This document shows, one piece after another, positions 7,559 to 16,130 of a DNA stretch of 64,000 nt. Origin of the DNA: Niabella yanshanensis (GTDB lineage: Bacteria > Bacteroidota > Bacteroidia > Chitinophagales > Chitinophagaceae); assembly GCF_034424215.1 (NCBI RefSeq), contig NZ_CP139960.1:2108001-2172000 (forward strand). The letters are read 5' to 3'. Position numbers and translations under genes: made by a program. Position 1 is the stretch's first letter, and each line of letters begins with the position of its first letter. Under the pieces are notes generated by a model. The model ran no database searches, was not told the origin of the DNA, and was given only the letters and a program-made list of their open reading frames with translations.

Positions 7559-8938
7559 CTAATGTACAACCCGCCCGATTTGTTCCGGCTGATGCTGATG
7601 TCTGAAAAATATGGCAAACAAGACAGCCACTACCATGGCATAAGCGGCAAAAGTAAACCAGATAGATGGCCAATCCCTTACTGCTATGATGCTGCTCAAC
7701 ATGCCATCGCCCCCAACATTTACTTTAAACTGATCATTTAGTATGGCCACAAATCTAGGATCAGACGGTGTAGTATGGAGAAAATCAGCCAAACCTGGCG
7801 CATTATCAAAGCTCCTGGTAAAAAACCGGTCGATCAGCCAGCCCGAGGTAAGACTGCCAAAGACAGCGCCAAACCCATTGGTCATCATCATGAAGAGGCC
7901 CTGGGCGGAGGAGCGGATCTTCCGATCGGTATTTGTTTCTACGAACAATGAACCTGAAATATTGAAAAAATCGAAGGCCATGCCGTATACAATACAGGAA
8001 AGCAAAATCATCCATAAGCCGCTGGTAGGATTTCCGACACCAAATAAGGCAAAGCGAAGCACCCAGGCCAGCATAGAAATCAACATTACTTTTTTGATAC
8101 CATACCGCTTTAAAAAGAACGGAATTGCCAGGATAAAAAGGGTTTCTGAGATCTGGGAAATAGACATAATGATAGTAGAGTACTTTACCACAAAAGAATC
8201 AACGTAACTGGGATAATGTTTAAACTCATCTAAAAAAACATCCCCATATGCATTGGTGAGCTGCAAAGCGCCTCCCAGGAACATGGAGAAAATAAAGAAT
8301 ACGGCTATCTTATAATTGGCGAATAACTTAAAAGCATCTAATCCCAGTATCTGGAAAATGCTTGACCCGCGATTGATCTTTTTCTGGGGAGGACATTTAG
8401 GCAAAGTAAAAGCAAAAATGCCGATAAACATCGCAGCAGCCCCCGCAATGTAGAACTGGTTGGGACTGGCTTTGCTGCCTGATAAATTGGTCATCCACAT
8501 GGCTACAATAAAACCAATCGTTCCCCAAACCCTGATGGGAGGAAAATCTTTGATCACATCACCACCATTCGCCTTTAACGCTGTGTACGAAATGGAATTG
8601 GCCAGCGCAATGGTTGGCATGTAAAAGCCCATGGCCACCAGCATCACCCAAAAGAAAGTATCCGGGTTATCGACCTGGGGAATATAAAACAGCACCGCTG
8701 CATAAAGTATCTGCAACAAACCATATAATCGTTCCGCATTCAACCACCTGTCGGCAATAATGCCGGTAAGTGTAGGCATGATGATAGAAGCAAAACCCAT
8801 CGTACTGAACACAGCACCAAACTTAGCTCCCTCCCAACCCCTGGTGCCAAACCAGTAATTAGCTATGGTAATCAACCAGGCGCCCCAAACAAAAAACTGG
8901 AAAAAGCTTAATACAGTCAGTTTAAATTTTATCGACAT
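7559..8938 (-). CDS. MFS nucleoside:proton symporter-like permease (NupG/XapB type)
   Basis: Inner-membrane carrier of 459 residues with about 12 hydrophobic segments, beginning KLTVLSFFQFFVWGAWL, a start typical of the nucleoside:H+ symporter branch of the major facilitator superfamily common in Bacteroidota. The loop TGIIADRW between segments 2 and 3 is the MFS signature position. A central loop of about residues 175-210 separates the two halves. Substrate is inferred from family resemblance only: nucleosides are most likely. No nucleoside-catabolic gene is adjacent (deoC lies 19 kb away), so context does not help. ATG start is clear. Confidence 0.8.
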   Translation of the reverse strand: MSIKFKLTVLSFFQFFVWGAWLITIANYWFGTRGWEGAKFGAVFSTMGFASIIMPTLTGIIADRWLNAERLYGLLQILYAAVLFYIPQVDNPDTFFWVMLVAMGFYMPTIALANSISYTALKANGGDVIKDFPPIRVWGTIGFIVAMWMTNLSGSKASPNQFYIAGAAAMFIGIFAFTLPKCPPQKKINRGSSIFQILGLDAFKLFANYKIAVFFIFSMFLGGALQLTNAYGDVFLDEFKHYPSYVDSFVVKYSTIIMSISQISETLFILAIPFFLKRYGIKKVMLISMLAWVLRFALFGVGNPTSGLWMILLSCIVYGMAFDFFNISGSLFVETNTDRKIRSSAQGLFMMMTNGFGAVFGSLTSGWLIDRFFTRSFDNAPGLADFLHTTPSDPRFVAILNDQFKVNVGGDGMLSSIIAVRDWPSIWFTFAAYAMVVAVLFAIFFRHQHQPEQIGRVVH

Positions 8939-9126
8939 AAAATGTTTTTATTGAACCGGCGACAGTACTATTACTGATCGATTTTGTTACTTCCAAGAAT
9001 CCTTCGGACGCATGGCTTTTCGGTTGGTATTGCTACTCAACAACCCAACGAATCTAAAGAAAATTACAATTAAATAATCATAACTAAAATCAATTCTTAA
9101 ATTGTACCTGCTAATTCATATCACCC

Positions 9127-9840
9127 ATGGACGACAAATTGAAACTACTTATTGAATACTTTGAAAGCGAAGTGTCCACCTTACAGCAATTGATACAGGA
9201 AGAATTGGACGCTGAAGAAAACTACCAGGCCGCAAGCTGGTATCAACGGGGCTTATCCGCTGCAAAATCTGAACTTCGCATACTACATAGCTTTAATGAG
9301 CCATTCTATTCTCAAAAAGATCGCATCTTACAACGAATTACACGGTTCAAACAAAAGCTGTCCGAATACAAAGAGGGTGACGAAAACTATTTAAAATTTT
9401 CCACCCTTGTAAAATTTACAGAAGAAGAATATGAAGCATTGTCGCTTCAGGATCTACCGCCTGTACCAGACCCGCGACCGCATCTTTTTGAAGAAGCCGT
9501 AGATAAAGTATTCAAAAAGGAAATCAAAGGCGTCCATCTCATCATTAATGAAAATAGTGGCTTTCGTTTCGAAATCATTCGCAAACGCAGCCAGGTAACC
9601 GTTACTGTCCCCTGGTGGATAAAGCCGAAAAGAGCTGAAAAGCTTGATGAATACCAACTAAAGCGCCTTGCACAGTTTGGTTTTGAGGTAAAGAAACAAC
9701 CATTGAGACTGGTAAAATCTTTTTCATTAAGGCAGAAAGAAGCAGAAGCTGATTTAAAAATGTTCCTCGCCCGTTGCTATTTTGAAATACTGAACCCGCA
9801 CGCTATAAAAAATCAAGGCTATATTGAGTATATTCATTAA
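9127..9840 (+). CDS. Uncharacterised 237-residue protein
   Basis: Not recognised. The product has no signal peptide or membrane segment. It is helical and charged in its first half (heptad-like stretch at about 1-95, rich in Glu, Lys, Leu and Gln), followed by a Pro-rich hinge LPPVPDPRP and a C-terminal part with alternating hydrophobic residues (about 125-185). The WWIKPKRAEKL stretch is basic and could bind nucleic acid or a partner, but that is a guess. Base composition and codon use look like the neighbours. The next gene starts 10 bases after its stop, so the two are probably cotranscribed. Confidence 0.75.
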   Translation: MDDKLKLLIEYFESEVSTLQQLIQEELDAEENYQAASWYQRGLSAAKSELRILHSFNEPFYSQKDRILQRITRFKQKLSEYKEGDENYLKFSTLVKFTEEEYEALSLQDLPPVPDPRPHLFEEAVDKVFKKEIKGVHLIINENSGFRFEIIRKRSQVTVTVPWWIKPKRAEKLDEYQLKRLAQFGFEVKKQPLRLVKSFSLRQKEAEADLKMFLARCYFEILNPHAIKNQGYIEYIH

Positions 9841-9850
9841 ACGACGAAAT

Positions 9851-10195
9851 ATGAGTTCAATCAATTACAATAACAAAACATTTAAGCCCATAAGCAATAC
9901 GGAAAACGGAGAAACTTCAGCTGATACACTGTTTCATTATGTACAAAAAGACAATATTCTTACGGCCAGCTACAGCGGTGGGAAAATAAAATCGGGACAT
10001 TTAATCGGATTGGTGAGTGAAACTGGCGAAATAAACATGAGGTATCACCAGGTAAATGACCAGGGCGAGTTAATGACCGGAATTTGCTCCTCAGTGCCGG
10101 AAATATTATCCAATGGAAAGATCAGGCTGCATGAAACCTGGCAATGGACATCCGGGGATCTTTCCTGCGGCAACTCTATAATCGAGGAAATTTAA
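9851..10195 (+). CDS. Small conserved protein often labelled N-acetylglutamate synthase-like
   Basis: A 114-residue soluble protein with the pattern of a small Bacteroidota/Firmicutes family: NNKTFKPISNTENGETS at the start, then YSGGKIKSGHLIGLV, MRYHQVN, GELMTGIC and RLHETWQWTSGDLS. Such proteins carry the name n-acetylglutamate synthase in databases, but they lack an acetyltransferase domain, so I would not assign that reaction. Repeated short beta strands suggest a small beta-sheet fold. The ATG at 9851 is chosen over an upstream frame-compatible start at 9824 that would overlap the previous gene. Converges with the next gene with 4 bases of overlap. Confidence 0.8.
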   Translation: MSSINYNNKTFKPISNTENGETSADTLFHYVQKDNILTASYSGGKIKSGHLIGLVSETGEINMRYHQVNDQGELMTGICSSVPEILSNGKIRLHETWQWTSGDLSCGNSIIEEI

Positions 10196-10497
10196 TTTCG
10201 GTGCGACACAGTAGAAGTAAAACTTCGGCCTAATAACGTCAAACCGAAGGTTAATATACCACATGCCAACGCCCACAACCCCACAACGCCGGTTGCACAT
10301 CTTAAGCCCTTATCCCGGATCCAATCCAAAAACAAGCTGGAAGCGTAACCTGCTGCCAGTATTTCTGTCCCAATAAATAATATCATCATTAACAACCGCT
10401 GGTATAAGACCAGGTTCCCGCGTTTACGGCAGTAAATAAATAATTGCAAAAGGCCCAGAGGAACATAAAGAATGAATAACCACAGGAGCAAAAACAT
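10192..10497 (-). CDS. Small unknown membrane protein
   Basis: Not recognised. About 101 residues with three hydrophobic segments (roughly 1-22, 32-52, 65-87) linked by short basic loops, consistent with an inner-membrane protein. The frame can be extended to a TTG at 10542, adding 15 residues; the ATG at 10497 is used because no ribosome site favours the TTG, though it leaves the first helix very close to the start. Its stop overlaps the stop of the converging gene by 4 bases. Confidence 0.5.
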   Translation of the reverse strand: MFLLLWLFILYVPLGLLQLFIYCRKRGNLVLYQRLLMMILFIGTEILAAGYASSLFLDWIRDKGLRCATGVVGLWALACGILTFGLTLLGRSFTSTVSHRN

Positions 10498-10631
10498 TAG
10501 TAATGATTTAGGTATTAAATATACAATTTGTACATCGGGCAACCATTTAAAATCTTCGGCTGAATACCCTAATCACCAGGTTGTTCAGGACCACCTTGTC
10601 TCCCGCAACTATGCAACAGTGAGCGTTTACA

Positions 10632-10749
10632 GCCGTCAGCCGCGTGAGCGATGGAAGCGGTAGCCCGCAGCGAGGAGGAACGACGGAGCGAGGACTACAA
10701 GCGCACAGCGCGACCCGCCGTGGAGCACAGCGCAACAAGGGGCACGCCA
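10632..10749. repeat. GC-rich, hairpin-prone island in an AT-rich gap
   Basis: The 332-bp gap between 10497 and 10830 contains a sharp block of about 118 bases that is far richer in G and C than its surroundings, built from recurring short words (AGCGAGG, GGAGCGAGGACTAC, GCGCACAGCGCGACC). A frame crossing it on the minus strand has a composition unlike any protein here and is rejected. It resembles an interspersed non-coding element; no mobile gene is attached. Sequence on both sides is ordinary, and the mqnE promoter follows. Confidence 0.5.
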
Positions 10750-10773
10750 TAAAACTGAGCATAATCATGAAAA

Positions 10774-10809
10774 TTTGAACCTTTCTACCCCTAAACCGTT
10801 TTATCTTTG
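10774..10809 (+). promoter_or_regulatory. Promoter of mqnE
   Basis: TTTG at 10774-10777 and TATCTTTG at 10802-10809, 24 bp apart, slightly wide for the Bacteroidota consensus. The -7 element is exact. Start codon is 21 bp downstream. Confidence 0.55.
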
Positions 10810-10829
10810 CACCTCATTTAATTTAGCAG

Positions 10830-11969
10830 ATGATCGCGAATACCCTACCCCATGTTGATAGTGCACTTCAGGAAATTGCCGGCAAAGTATATGACGGACA
10901 AAGAATCAGTGATGCAGACGGTTTGTATCTTTTTGAGCATGCCAGCCTGGCATTTGTTGGCGCTTTAGCCAATTATGTACGCGAGCAAAAGCACGGGGAT
11001 ATTACTTATTTCAACAGGAACTTTCATATAGAACCCACCAATGCCTGTATTTACTCCTGTCATTTTTGTAGCTATAGTAAATTGTATGCCCATCGCGATG
11101 AAGCATGGGAGCTATCGTTGCAGCAAATGATGGATATTGTAAAAAAATACGATAATGATCCGGTAACTGAAGTACATATTGTAGGAGGCGTTCACCCTAA
11201 AATGAACCTGGAGTTTTTCGCTGAATTATTGCGCAGTATCAAAGCACACCGGCCTGAACTGCATATTAAAGGCTTTACCGCGGTGGAGCTGGATTACATG
11301 TTCCGCAAAGCCAAAAAAACAGTACTGGAAGGCATGCAATACCTGAAAGACGCCGGTTTAGAGAGCTTACCAGGCGGTGGTGCTGAAATATTTGCGCCCG
11401 AAGTAAGGGAACAAATCTGCGCTGATAAAATTGACGGAACCGGCTGGTTGCATATTCACCAGACCGCACATGAGCTGGGCATGCAATCCAATGCCACCAT
11501 GCTTTTTGGACATATTGAAAAATACGAACACCGTATTGATCACATGAGCCGGCTACGCAATCTGCAGGATCAAACCAATGGCTTCAACACCTTCATTCCG
11601 TTGAAGTTCAGAAATGGCGATAATGATATGAGCCATGTAGCAGAATCCTCATTGATTGAGGACATGAAGATGTATGCTATTGCCCGCATCTATCTTGACA
11701 ATTTTCCGCATATCAAAGCCTATTGGCCGATGCTGGGCCGACAAAATGCGCAACTAGCACTGTCATTTGGCGTAAACGATATTGACGGTACTATTGATGA
11801 TACCACCAAGATCTACTCTATGGCTGGCTCAGAAGAGCAAACGCCCTCTATGAGTACTGAAGAGTTAGTTGTACTGATCAAACAAGCCAGGAGAAGGCCG
11901 GTAGAGAGAGGAACGCTGTATAATGTGATCAAAGATTACGGAACAGTTGAAACGACGGCAACTGCTTAG
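10830..11969 (+). CDS. mqnE: Aminofutalosine synthase MqnE
   Basis: Radical-SAM enzyme of the futalosine route to menaquinone; it joins the SAM adenosyl group to 3-[(1-carboxyvinyl)oxy]benzoate to form aminofutalosine. The 379 residues carry the cluster motif CIYSCHFC (Cys73, Cys77, Cys80) within IEPTNACIYSCHFCSY, and LPGGGAEIF, both typical of MqnE; the related MqnC uses a different surround. The C-terminal domain with YWPMLGRQNAQLALSFGVND is also as expected. No other menaquinone gene is in the window. Strong -7 element upstream; no clear terminator after it. Confidence 0.93.
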   Translation: MIANTLPHVDSALQEIAGKVYDGQRISDADGLYLFEHASLAFVGALANYVREQKHGDITYFNRNFHIEPTNACIYSCHFCSYSKLYAHRDEAWELSLQQMMDIVKKYDNDPVTEVHIVGGVHPKMNLEFFAELLRSIKAHRPELHIKGFTAVELDYMFRKAKKTVLEGMQYLKDAGLESLPGGGAEIFAPEVREQICADKIDGTGWLHIHQTAHELGMQSNATMLFGHIEKYEHRIDHMSRLRNLQDQTNGFNTFIPLKFRNGDNDMSHVAESSLIEDMKMYAIARIYLDNFPHIKAYWPMLGRQNAQLALSFGVNDIDGTIDDTTKIYSMAGSEEQTPSMSTEELVVLIKQARRRPVERGTLYNVIKDYGTVETTATA

Positions 11970-12006
11970 TTCATCTCTGCCAACTGATTTGCAGCTGTAA
12001 TTTTTT

Positions 12007-12029
12007 TTAAGTATATTAGCCATACTTAA
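12007..12029. promoter_or_regulatory. Perfect inverted repeat upstream of the CBS gene
   Basis: Eight-base arms TTAAGTAT and ATACTTAA separated by 7 bases, ending 12 bp before the start codon. Could be a repressor operator or a leader hairpin that covers the ribosome site. Confidence 0.4.
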
Positions 12030-12041
12030 ATCAATTCTATT

Positions 12042-12473
12042 ATGGGCAAAGTATCCACCATTCTTGCCAGGAAGGGAAACAATGCTGTTTCTGTGCAAAA
12101 AGACACCAAAGTTTACGAGGCATTAAAGGTTATGTCTGATAAAAATATCGGTTCGCTGGTTGTATTGGACGATGAGGGGAAATATGCGGGTATATTGACT
12201 GAAAGAGATTACTCCAGGAAAGTAATATTGGAAGGCCGTCATTCAGATGAAATAACAGTGGGTGAAATTATGTCCACTGATTTGCCCACAGTAAAACCCG
12301 ATGACACAGTGGAGATTTGCATGCAATTGATGTCGAATAAAAACATCCGGTACCTGCCCGTTTTTGATGGGGACCAATTGTCAGGCATTATTTCCATAAG
12401 CGATGTGGTTACAGAAACCATTCTTCAGCAAAAAGAAACCATCAGCCAGTTACAGAATTATATACAGGGTTAA
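12042..12473 (+). CDS. CBS-domain-pair protein
   Basis: Soluble 143-residue protein made of two CBS domains: about 8-65 (with DKNIGSLVVLDDEGKYAGIL and TERDYSRK) and about 75-132 (with NIRYLPVFDGDQLSGIIS and ISDVVTE). Stand-alone CBS pairs bind adenine nucleotides such as AMP, ATP or SAM and act as energy or ligand sensors on a partner; the partner cannot be told here. It is close to full length for the family. Its stop overlaps the stop of the converging surface-protein gene by 4 bases. Confidence 0.92.
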   Translation: MGKVSTILARKGNNAVSVQKDTKVYEALKVMSDKNIGSLVVLDDEGKYAGILTERDYSRKVILEGRHSDEITVGEIMSTDLPTVKPDDTVEICMQLMSNKNIRYLPVFDGDQLSGIISISDVVTETILQQKETISQLQNYIQG

Positions 12474-13660
12474 TTTTTGTTAACAATTGCTGTGGAAGGC
12501 CGGTAATTAAGAGGTAACAGGTCGCCTACTTTTTCGCCCCAGCCCCAGTACCACTCCGATAGTAGTCCCTGAGCAGGATACCAGTTGCCGTTGGCATCGA
12601 GCAGCAGCGCGGGCTCATTTTGCAGCATAATTAATGACCGGGCCGGGTAACGCGACCTGCGTTCCATGTGATGATCGAGATAGCCTTGTTCTTCTATTTT
12701 GTGCTTGTTTACTACCTGCAAATAATCAGGCCAGTAAATGAACTTTTGGCCATCCTGTACAATGCGGAAGCTATCTACCGTCAGTGTAGCGCCATATTCA
12801 TAGCTAAAATCTTTTTGAGATAGTATTTTCTGATAATACTCCGAAGAGTCGCTAAGCCGTTGATCCGGGTTATGACGATACAATGCCCTTACCCTGTCTT
12901 TTTCTACATTACGAAGCTTTTTTACCCTCCTGATTTCAAAGCCCTCATCGAGGCTATTGCCTTCATAAACTGACCTAAAAAAGTGCATCATGGACCCGGT
13001 ATAAGCTTCCCGCCTGCTTTCCTGCCACTTCTTAACCTGCCGGCTATTGCCCTTCATATCGGTAAACAAAATATGGCCTGCAAAAAAATTGGTTCTTTCG
13101 CTAAAGTTAATCTCAAAATGCTCCAGCTGGTAGGCCAGTTGGTATCCCAGGCCTTTGTTTTCGATTATGATCGGTTCATCAGCAACCACTTCCAGCTTAT
13201 TCAATTTCTTATAAAAGCGAAACCGGAGTGTTTTATGGTTTTTAATAACCGTTTTCATGGAGTTATTTGAAAGACCTATAAAATAATCTGTAAAGGTCTT
13301 GCCCCATTTCTCCCAGGTTTCTTTCACGTAGCCACCCACCACTACAGCTTCCATAGCTACCACCTTTGGCGTTACCACCACCTTCAGCTTTGGCGGCATT
13401 TTTTCTGTAGAAAAATCATAGGTAACGGTTTCAAACCCCACATGTGTAATAATGAGTTTGTATATACCTGCGGGAATGTCGGGTATCTCAAAATATCCTT
13501 CCTTGTTAGTGATGCTGGCCAGCGAAGTGTTGGTGATAAATACGGAGCTTCCGGCCACCGGCATATTGGTTTCGCCATCAATTACATGCCCCAAAAGCCG
13601 GTTTTGAGCAGAAGCGATCATCGCCAGCAAGATTATGCTAAACGTCAGAAAGTATTTCAC
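12470..13660 (-). CDS. Exported protein with carboxypeptidase-like regulatory domain
   Basis: A 396-residue envelope protein. Residues 1-18 form a signal peptide ending at ASA-Q. Residues about 20-100 are a CarboxypepD_reg-like beta-sandwich (LLGHVIDGETNMPVAGSSVFI, then TNKEGYFEIPDIPAGIYKL), the module that starts many Bacteroidota TonB-dependent receptors and surface proteins. The rest (about 110-396) is unknown, rich in aromatic and charged residues. No barrel or TonB box was recognised, so this is not a receptor. The start is GTG at 13660, supported by the signal peptide beginning there. Probably periplasmic or surface associated; function unknown. Confidence 0.8.
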   Translation of the reverse strand: MKYFLTFSIILLAMIASAQNRLLGHVIDGETNMPVAGSSVFITNTSLASITNKEGYFEIPDIPAGIYKLIITHVGFETVTYDFSTEKMPPKLKVVVTPKVVAMEAVVVGGYVKETWEKWGKTFTDYFIGLSNNSMKTVIKNHKTLRFRFYKKLNKLEVVADEPIIIENKGLGYQLAYQLEHFEINFSERTNFFAGHILFTDMKGNSRQVKKWQESRREAYTGSMMHFFRSVYEGNSLDEGFEIRRVKKLRNVEKDRVRALYRHNPDQRLSDSSEYYQKILSQKDFSYEYGATLTVDSFRIVQDGQKFIYWPDYLQVVNKHKIEEQGYLDHHMERRSRYPARSLIMLQNEPALLLDANGNWYPAQGLLSEWYWGWGEKVGDLLPLNYRPSTAIVNKN

Positions 13661-13688
13661 CGTATAAATATATACGATTCTTCAGACA

Positions 13689-13709
13689 ATCTACGAATAA
13701 ATCGTAGAT
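13689..13709. other. Hairpin after the hydrolase stop
   Basis: Arms ATCTACGA / TCGTAGAT with a 5-base loop, two bases beyond the minus-strand stop codon at 13712. A T-rich stretch follows only in the plus direction, so it is not a classic terminator for the hydrolase; it may stabilise the 3' end. Confidence 0.35.
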
Positions 13710-13711
13710 CT

Positions 13712-14461
13712 TTATTTAACGTCTTTCACTACTTTATTGATAATAGCGCTGATTTCCGCAGCACGGTTCATAATCATCATATGAGTTCCCCCGTGGATGA
13801 TGTGAGTAGGCTTTAAAGGCTTTATCGGAAAAATGAGATCCGCATCGCCATGAATGTGTACTACATTGGCCGGAACCTCTGCATTACGCCAGTTGAGGAT
13901 CTGGTTCAATGCCCATATCATATATTCCTTGTCAATAATTCTCCGGTAATGATTGGCAAAGTCCTGTTCTTCCTTAGTAAGAGCTCCCAGGCGCTTATTG
14001 GCCATTGCAAAAAAACGCTCGTTGGCTTGTATTCTTTGAATAGGGAAAATATGATTTAATCTCAGCCGTCCGATCAGCTTCCATTTACCAGGCAACTCAT
14101 CTGTATTTTTAATACTGGACACCAGTATCACCTGCTTTACGGGCCGTGTTTTGGCAATCTCCAGGGCCACCATACCTCCAAAAGAAACGCCTATGATAAC
14201 AGGGGCAGGCTCCTGTATCTTTTCAGCCATTCGTAGCACATAATTCTTATACGATTCTTTAGGTAATGGCTTCAGCCAGTTAATGAAAATGAGTTCGGCA
14301 TTATCTATACTAAGGTTAGTAAAAATTTTATCATCGGCTCCGAAACCCGGGATACAATAGATTTTTCTTTTCGGCAGTTCTTGTTTTTGTTTCTTTCTCC
14401 TGAAAATATTTAGCAACCCATTCACCTTCGTATGTTTTATTAGTCTCAATTTATAAAACAT
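13712..14461 (-). CDS. Alpha/beta hydrolase
   Basis: A 249-residue alpha/beta-hydrolase fold protein. The nucleophile elbow is GVSFGG with Ser93, the acid is Asp206 or Asp208 in HIHGDADLIFP, and the base is His227 in HGGTHMMI, a complete triad. The oxyanion motif is IPGFGADDK. It begins with a basic, possibly membrane-proximal stretch (about 1-30) instead of a signal peptide, so the product is probably cytoplasmic or loosely inner-membrane bound. Substrate is unknown. The aspartokinase terminator lies before it, so it should have its own promoter. Confidence 0.82.
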   Translation of the reverse strand: MFYKLRLIKHTKVNGLLNIFRRKKQKQELPKRKIYCIPGFGADDKIFTNLSIDNAELIFINWLKPLPKESYKNYVLRMAEKIQEPAPVIIGVSFGGMVALEIAKTRPVKQVILVSSIKNTDELPGKWKLIGRLRLNHIFPIQRIQANERFFAMANKRLGALTKEEQDFANHYRRIIDKEYMIWALNQILNWRNAEVPANVVHIHGDADLIFPIKPLKPTHIIHGGTHMMIMNRAAEISAIINKVVKDVK

Positions 14462-14471
14462 ACTGCATAAA

Positions 14472-14496
14472 ACAAAAGTGCGGGAAGCCCCGCACC
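14472..14496 (-). terminator. Terminator of aspartokinase gene
   Basis: On the minus strand GTGCGGG-GCTT-CCCGCAC followed by TTTTGTTTT, 32 bp after the stop codon. Confidence 0.85.
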
Positions 14497-14527
14497 ATTA
14501 AAAATATACCCGCAATCGTTTCGGCTT

Positions 14528-15850
14528 TTAATTTAACCCAAACATACCTTTGTTAAGTTGTTGCAATAACTGGATCTTATGTTCAGCCGCAACCAATAAA
14601 GAAATATTATGCCTGCTGCCACCATAAGATACCATACGGATAGGTATGTTTCTGATAGAACCAAACAGCTTTTTAATAATTTCTTCCGTTTCGTTAATGT
14701 TATGTCCTACTACCGAAATGATCGCTTGTCCCTCGTCTACCTCAACAGTTCCCAATACTTCCAGTTCTTTAATAATTGGTTTCAGGAACTCAGGGTTATC
14801 GATAGTAAGCGATACTGCTACCTCAGAAGTAGTGATCATATCGATTGGTGTTTTGTATTTTTCAAACACTTCAAATATTTTTCTCAAAAATCCATAAGCC
14901 AACAGCATACGACCGCTCTTTACCTTAATAGCAATGATATTGTCCTTAGCTGCTACAGCTTTTACACCGGAAGCGGCTGCTTCCTGAGTGATCAAAGTAC
15001 CTTTTGCATCAGGCTCCATGGTGTTCAATAGCTTCACCGGTATTTTATACTGCTGTGCAGGCCAGATAGAAGCAGGATGCAGGATCTTGGCACCAAAATA
15101 AGCCAGCTCAGCTGCTTCATCAAAACTCAATTGTTCAACCGGCACCGTTTTATTAACGATACGCGGGTCATTATTGTGCATACCGTCTATGTCGGTCCAT
15201 ATCTCACATACCGAAGCGTTAATAGCTGCAGCTACCAGCGAAGCTGTATAATCACTTCCGCCACGCTTCAGGTTATCTACCTCACCTCTTGCATTACGGC
15301 AAATATAACCCTGGGTCACTAATACCTTTTTATCCTTATTCTGGTTGATCAACTGAGTCAGTCTTGTACGGATAGAACCAATTTGCGGCTCTTCATTTTC
15401 ATCAATGCTCATGAATTCCAAAGCAGGTAATAAAGCAAAAGACTCTCCTATTTCTTCCAGATAGCAGGAAAATATTTTGGTAGACAATAACTCACCCTGG
15501 GCCAGAATATCTTTGCTCAACGCCTCGCTGAAAGATATTTTTAAAATGATGTTCAGAAAATCGAAATGTTCGTCTACAATAGCTTTTGCCTTATTGTAGG
15601 TTGTTTCCGACTGTAACAGTTCTTTTAAAAAATTGTAATAATGCTCCTGCAGTGTGTTGATCGTTTGCAGTGCAGAATGCCTGTCGTTAGCCGCAATATG
15701 GTTACCGATAGATACCAGGGCATTGGTGGTTCCGGATAGTGCAGACAACACTACTAAAGCAGGTTCGGTTTCTTTTTGCAGCAGCGACGCTATATGCTTC
15801 ATGCGCTCGGGCTTACCAACGCTTGTGCCGCCAAACTTCATTACTTTCAT
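14528..15850 (-). CDS. lysC: Aspartate kinase (monofunctional)
   Basis: Phosphorylates aspartate, the first step to lysine, threonine, methionine and diaminopimelate. The 440 residues start with the kinase motif KFGGTSVG, continue with GGSDYTASL and the aspartate-binding TDIDGMHNNDPR stretch, and end with two ACT domains (about 290-440) that usually bind the feedback amino acid. No homoserine dehydrogenase domain follows, so it is monofunctional. A longer frame begins with TTG at 15874, inside a hairpin; ATG 15850 directly before VMKFGGTS is preferred. A strong promoter about 170 bp upstream implies a long structured leader. The symbol is by family; the feedback ligand is not known. Confidence 0.93.
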   Translation of the reverse strand: MKVMKFGGTSVGKPERMKHIASLLQKETEPALVVLSALSGTTNALVSIGNHIAANDRHSALQTINTLQEHYYNFLKELLQSETTYNKAKAIVDEHFDFLNIILKISFSEALSKDILAQGELLSTKIFSCYLEEIGESFALLPALEFMSIDENEEPQIGSIRTRLTQLINQNKDKKVLVTQGYICRNARGEVDNLKRGGSDYTASLVAAAINASVCEIWTDIDGMHNNDPRIVNKTVPVEQLSFDEAAELAYFGAKILHPASIWPAQQYKIPVKLLNTMEPDAKGTLITQEAAASGVKAVAAKDNIIAIKVKSGRMLLAYGFLRKIFEVFEKYKTPIDMITTSEVAVSLTIDNPEFLKPIIKELEVLGTVEVDEGQAIISVVGHNINETEEIIKKLFGSIRNIPIRMVSYGGSRHNISLLVAAEHKIQLLQQLNKGMFGLN

Positions 15851-15865
15851 TCGTATAGTTTTTGT

Positions 15866-15884
15866 TTGCGGCAAGGTGCCGCAA
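15866..15884 (-). promoter_or_regulatory. Hairpin close to the aspartokinase start codon
   Basis: Perfect 8-bp arms TTGCGGCA / TGCCGCAA with a 3-base loop, ending 15 bases before the ATG on the mRNA. No U-run follows, so it is more likely a translational or mRNA-stability element than a terminator. Confidence 0.5.
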
Positions 15885-15899
15885 TAAATTTTGTCGAAT

Positions 15900-15922
15900 G
15901 CCCGCCTGAACGGACGGGCAGG
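15900..15922. repeat. GC-rich palindromic element in the aspartokinase leader
   Basis: GCCCG / CGGGC arms around a 10-base middle, followed by AGG. It resembles in style (CCTG...CAGG words) the REP-like elements at 4682 and 5732, but shares no long identity with them. Confidence 0.4.
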
Positions 15923-16016
15923 TAACGCTTCAAAATCCTCTTTTTATGAGCATTGTATCCGGCGTTTCATTTCTGTGAAATATCGTTGTTTAAAAAACTT
16001 TTTGATAATTGGGTTG

Positions 16017-16050
16017 CAAATATACGCCAGTAGTCACTTAACCGCGCAAA
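16017..16050 (-). promoter_or_regulatory. Promoter of aspartokinase gene
   Basis: On the minus strand TTTG (16050-16047) and TATATTTG (16024-16017), 22 bp apart: a full match to the Bacteroidota consensus. It predicts an untranslated leader of about 160 bases. Confidence 0.65.
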
Positions 16051-16130
16051 AATCATTGTCATACAAGCGTCTTAAGTTTAACCGGTCTCATTGTGTACTA
16101 ACTACATTCATACAAACCCATTAAAAAGGT

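Noticed and set aside
8990-9012. ATCCTTCGGACG near 9000 as another REP-like palindrome
   Set aside because: Only the core word matches the elements at 29.2 kb; the arms do not pair, so it may be chance.
10547-10768. A 73-codon minus-strand frame through the GC-rich island
   Set aside because: Cys/Arg/Pro-rich composition follows from the biased DNA, no family resemblance, no ribosome site.
15851-15874. Longer aspartokinase start at TTG 15874
   Set aside because: TTG lies inside a hairpin and adds residues not seen before the KFGGTS motif; ATG 15850 is better.
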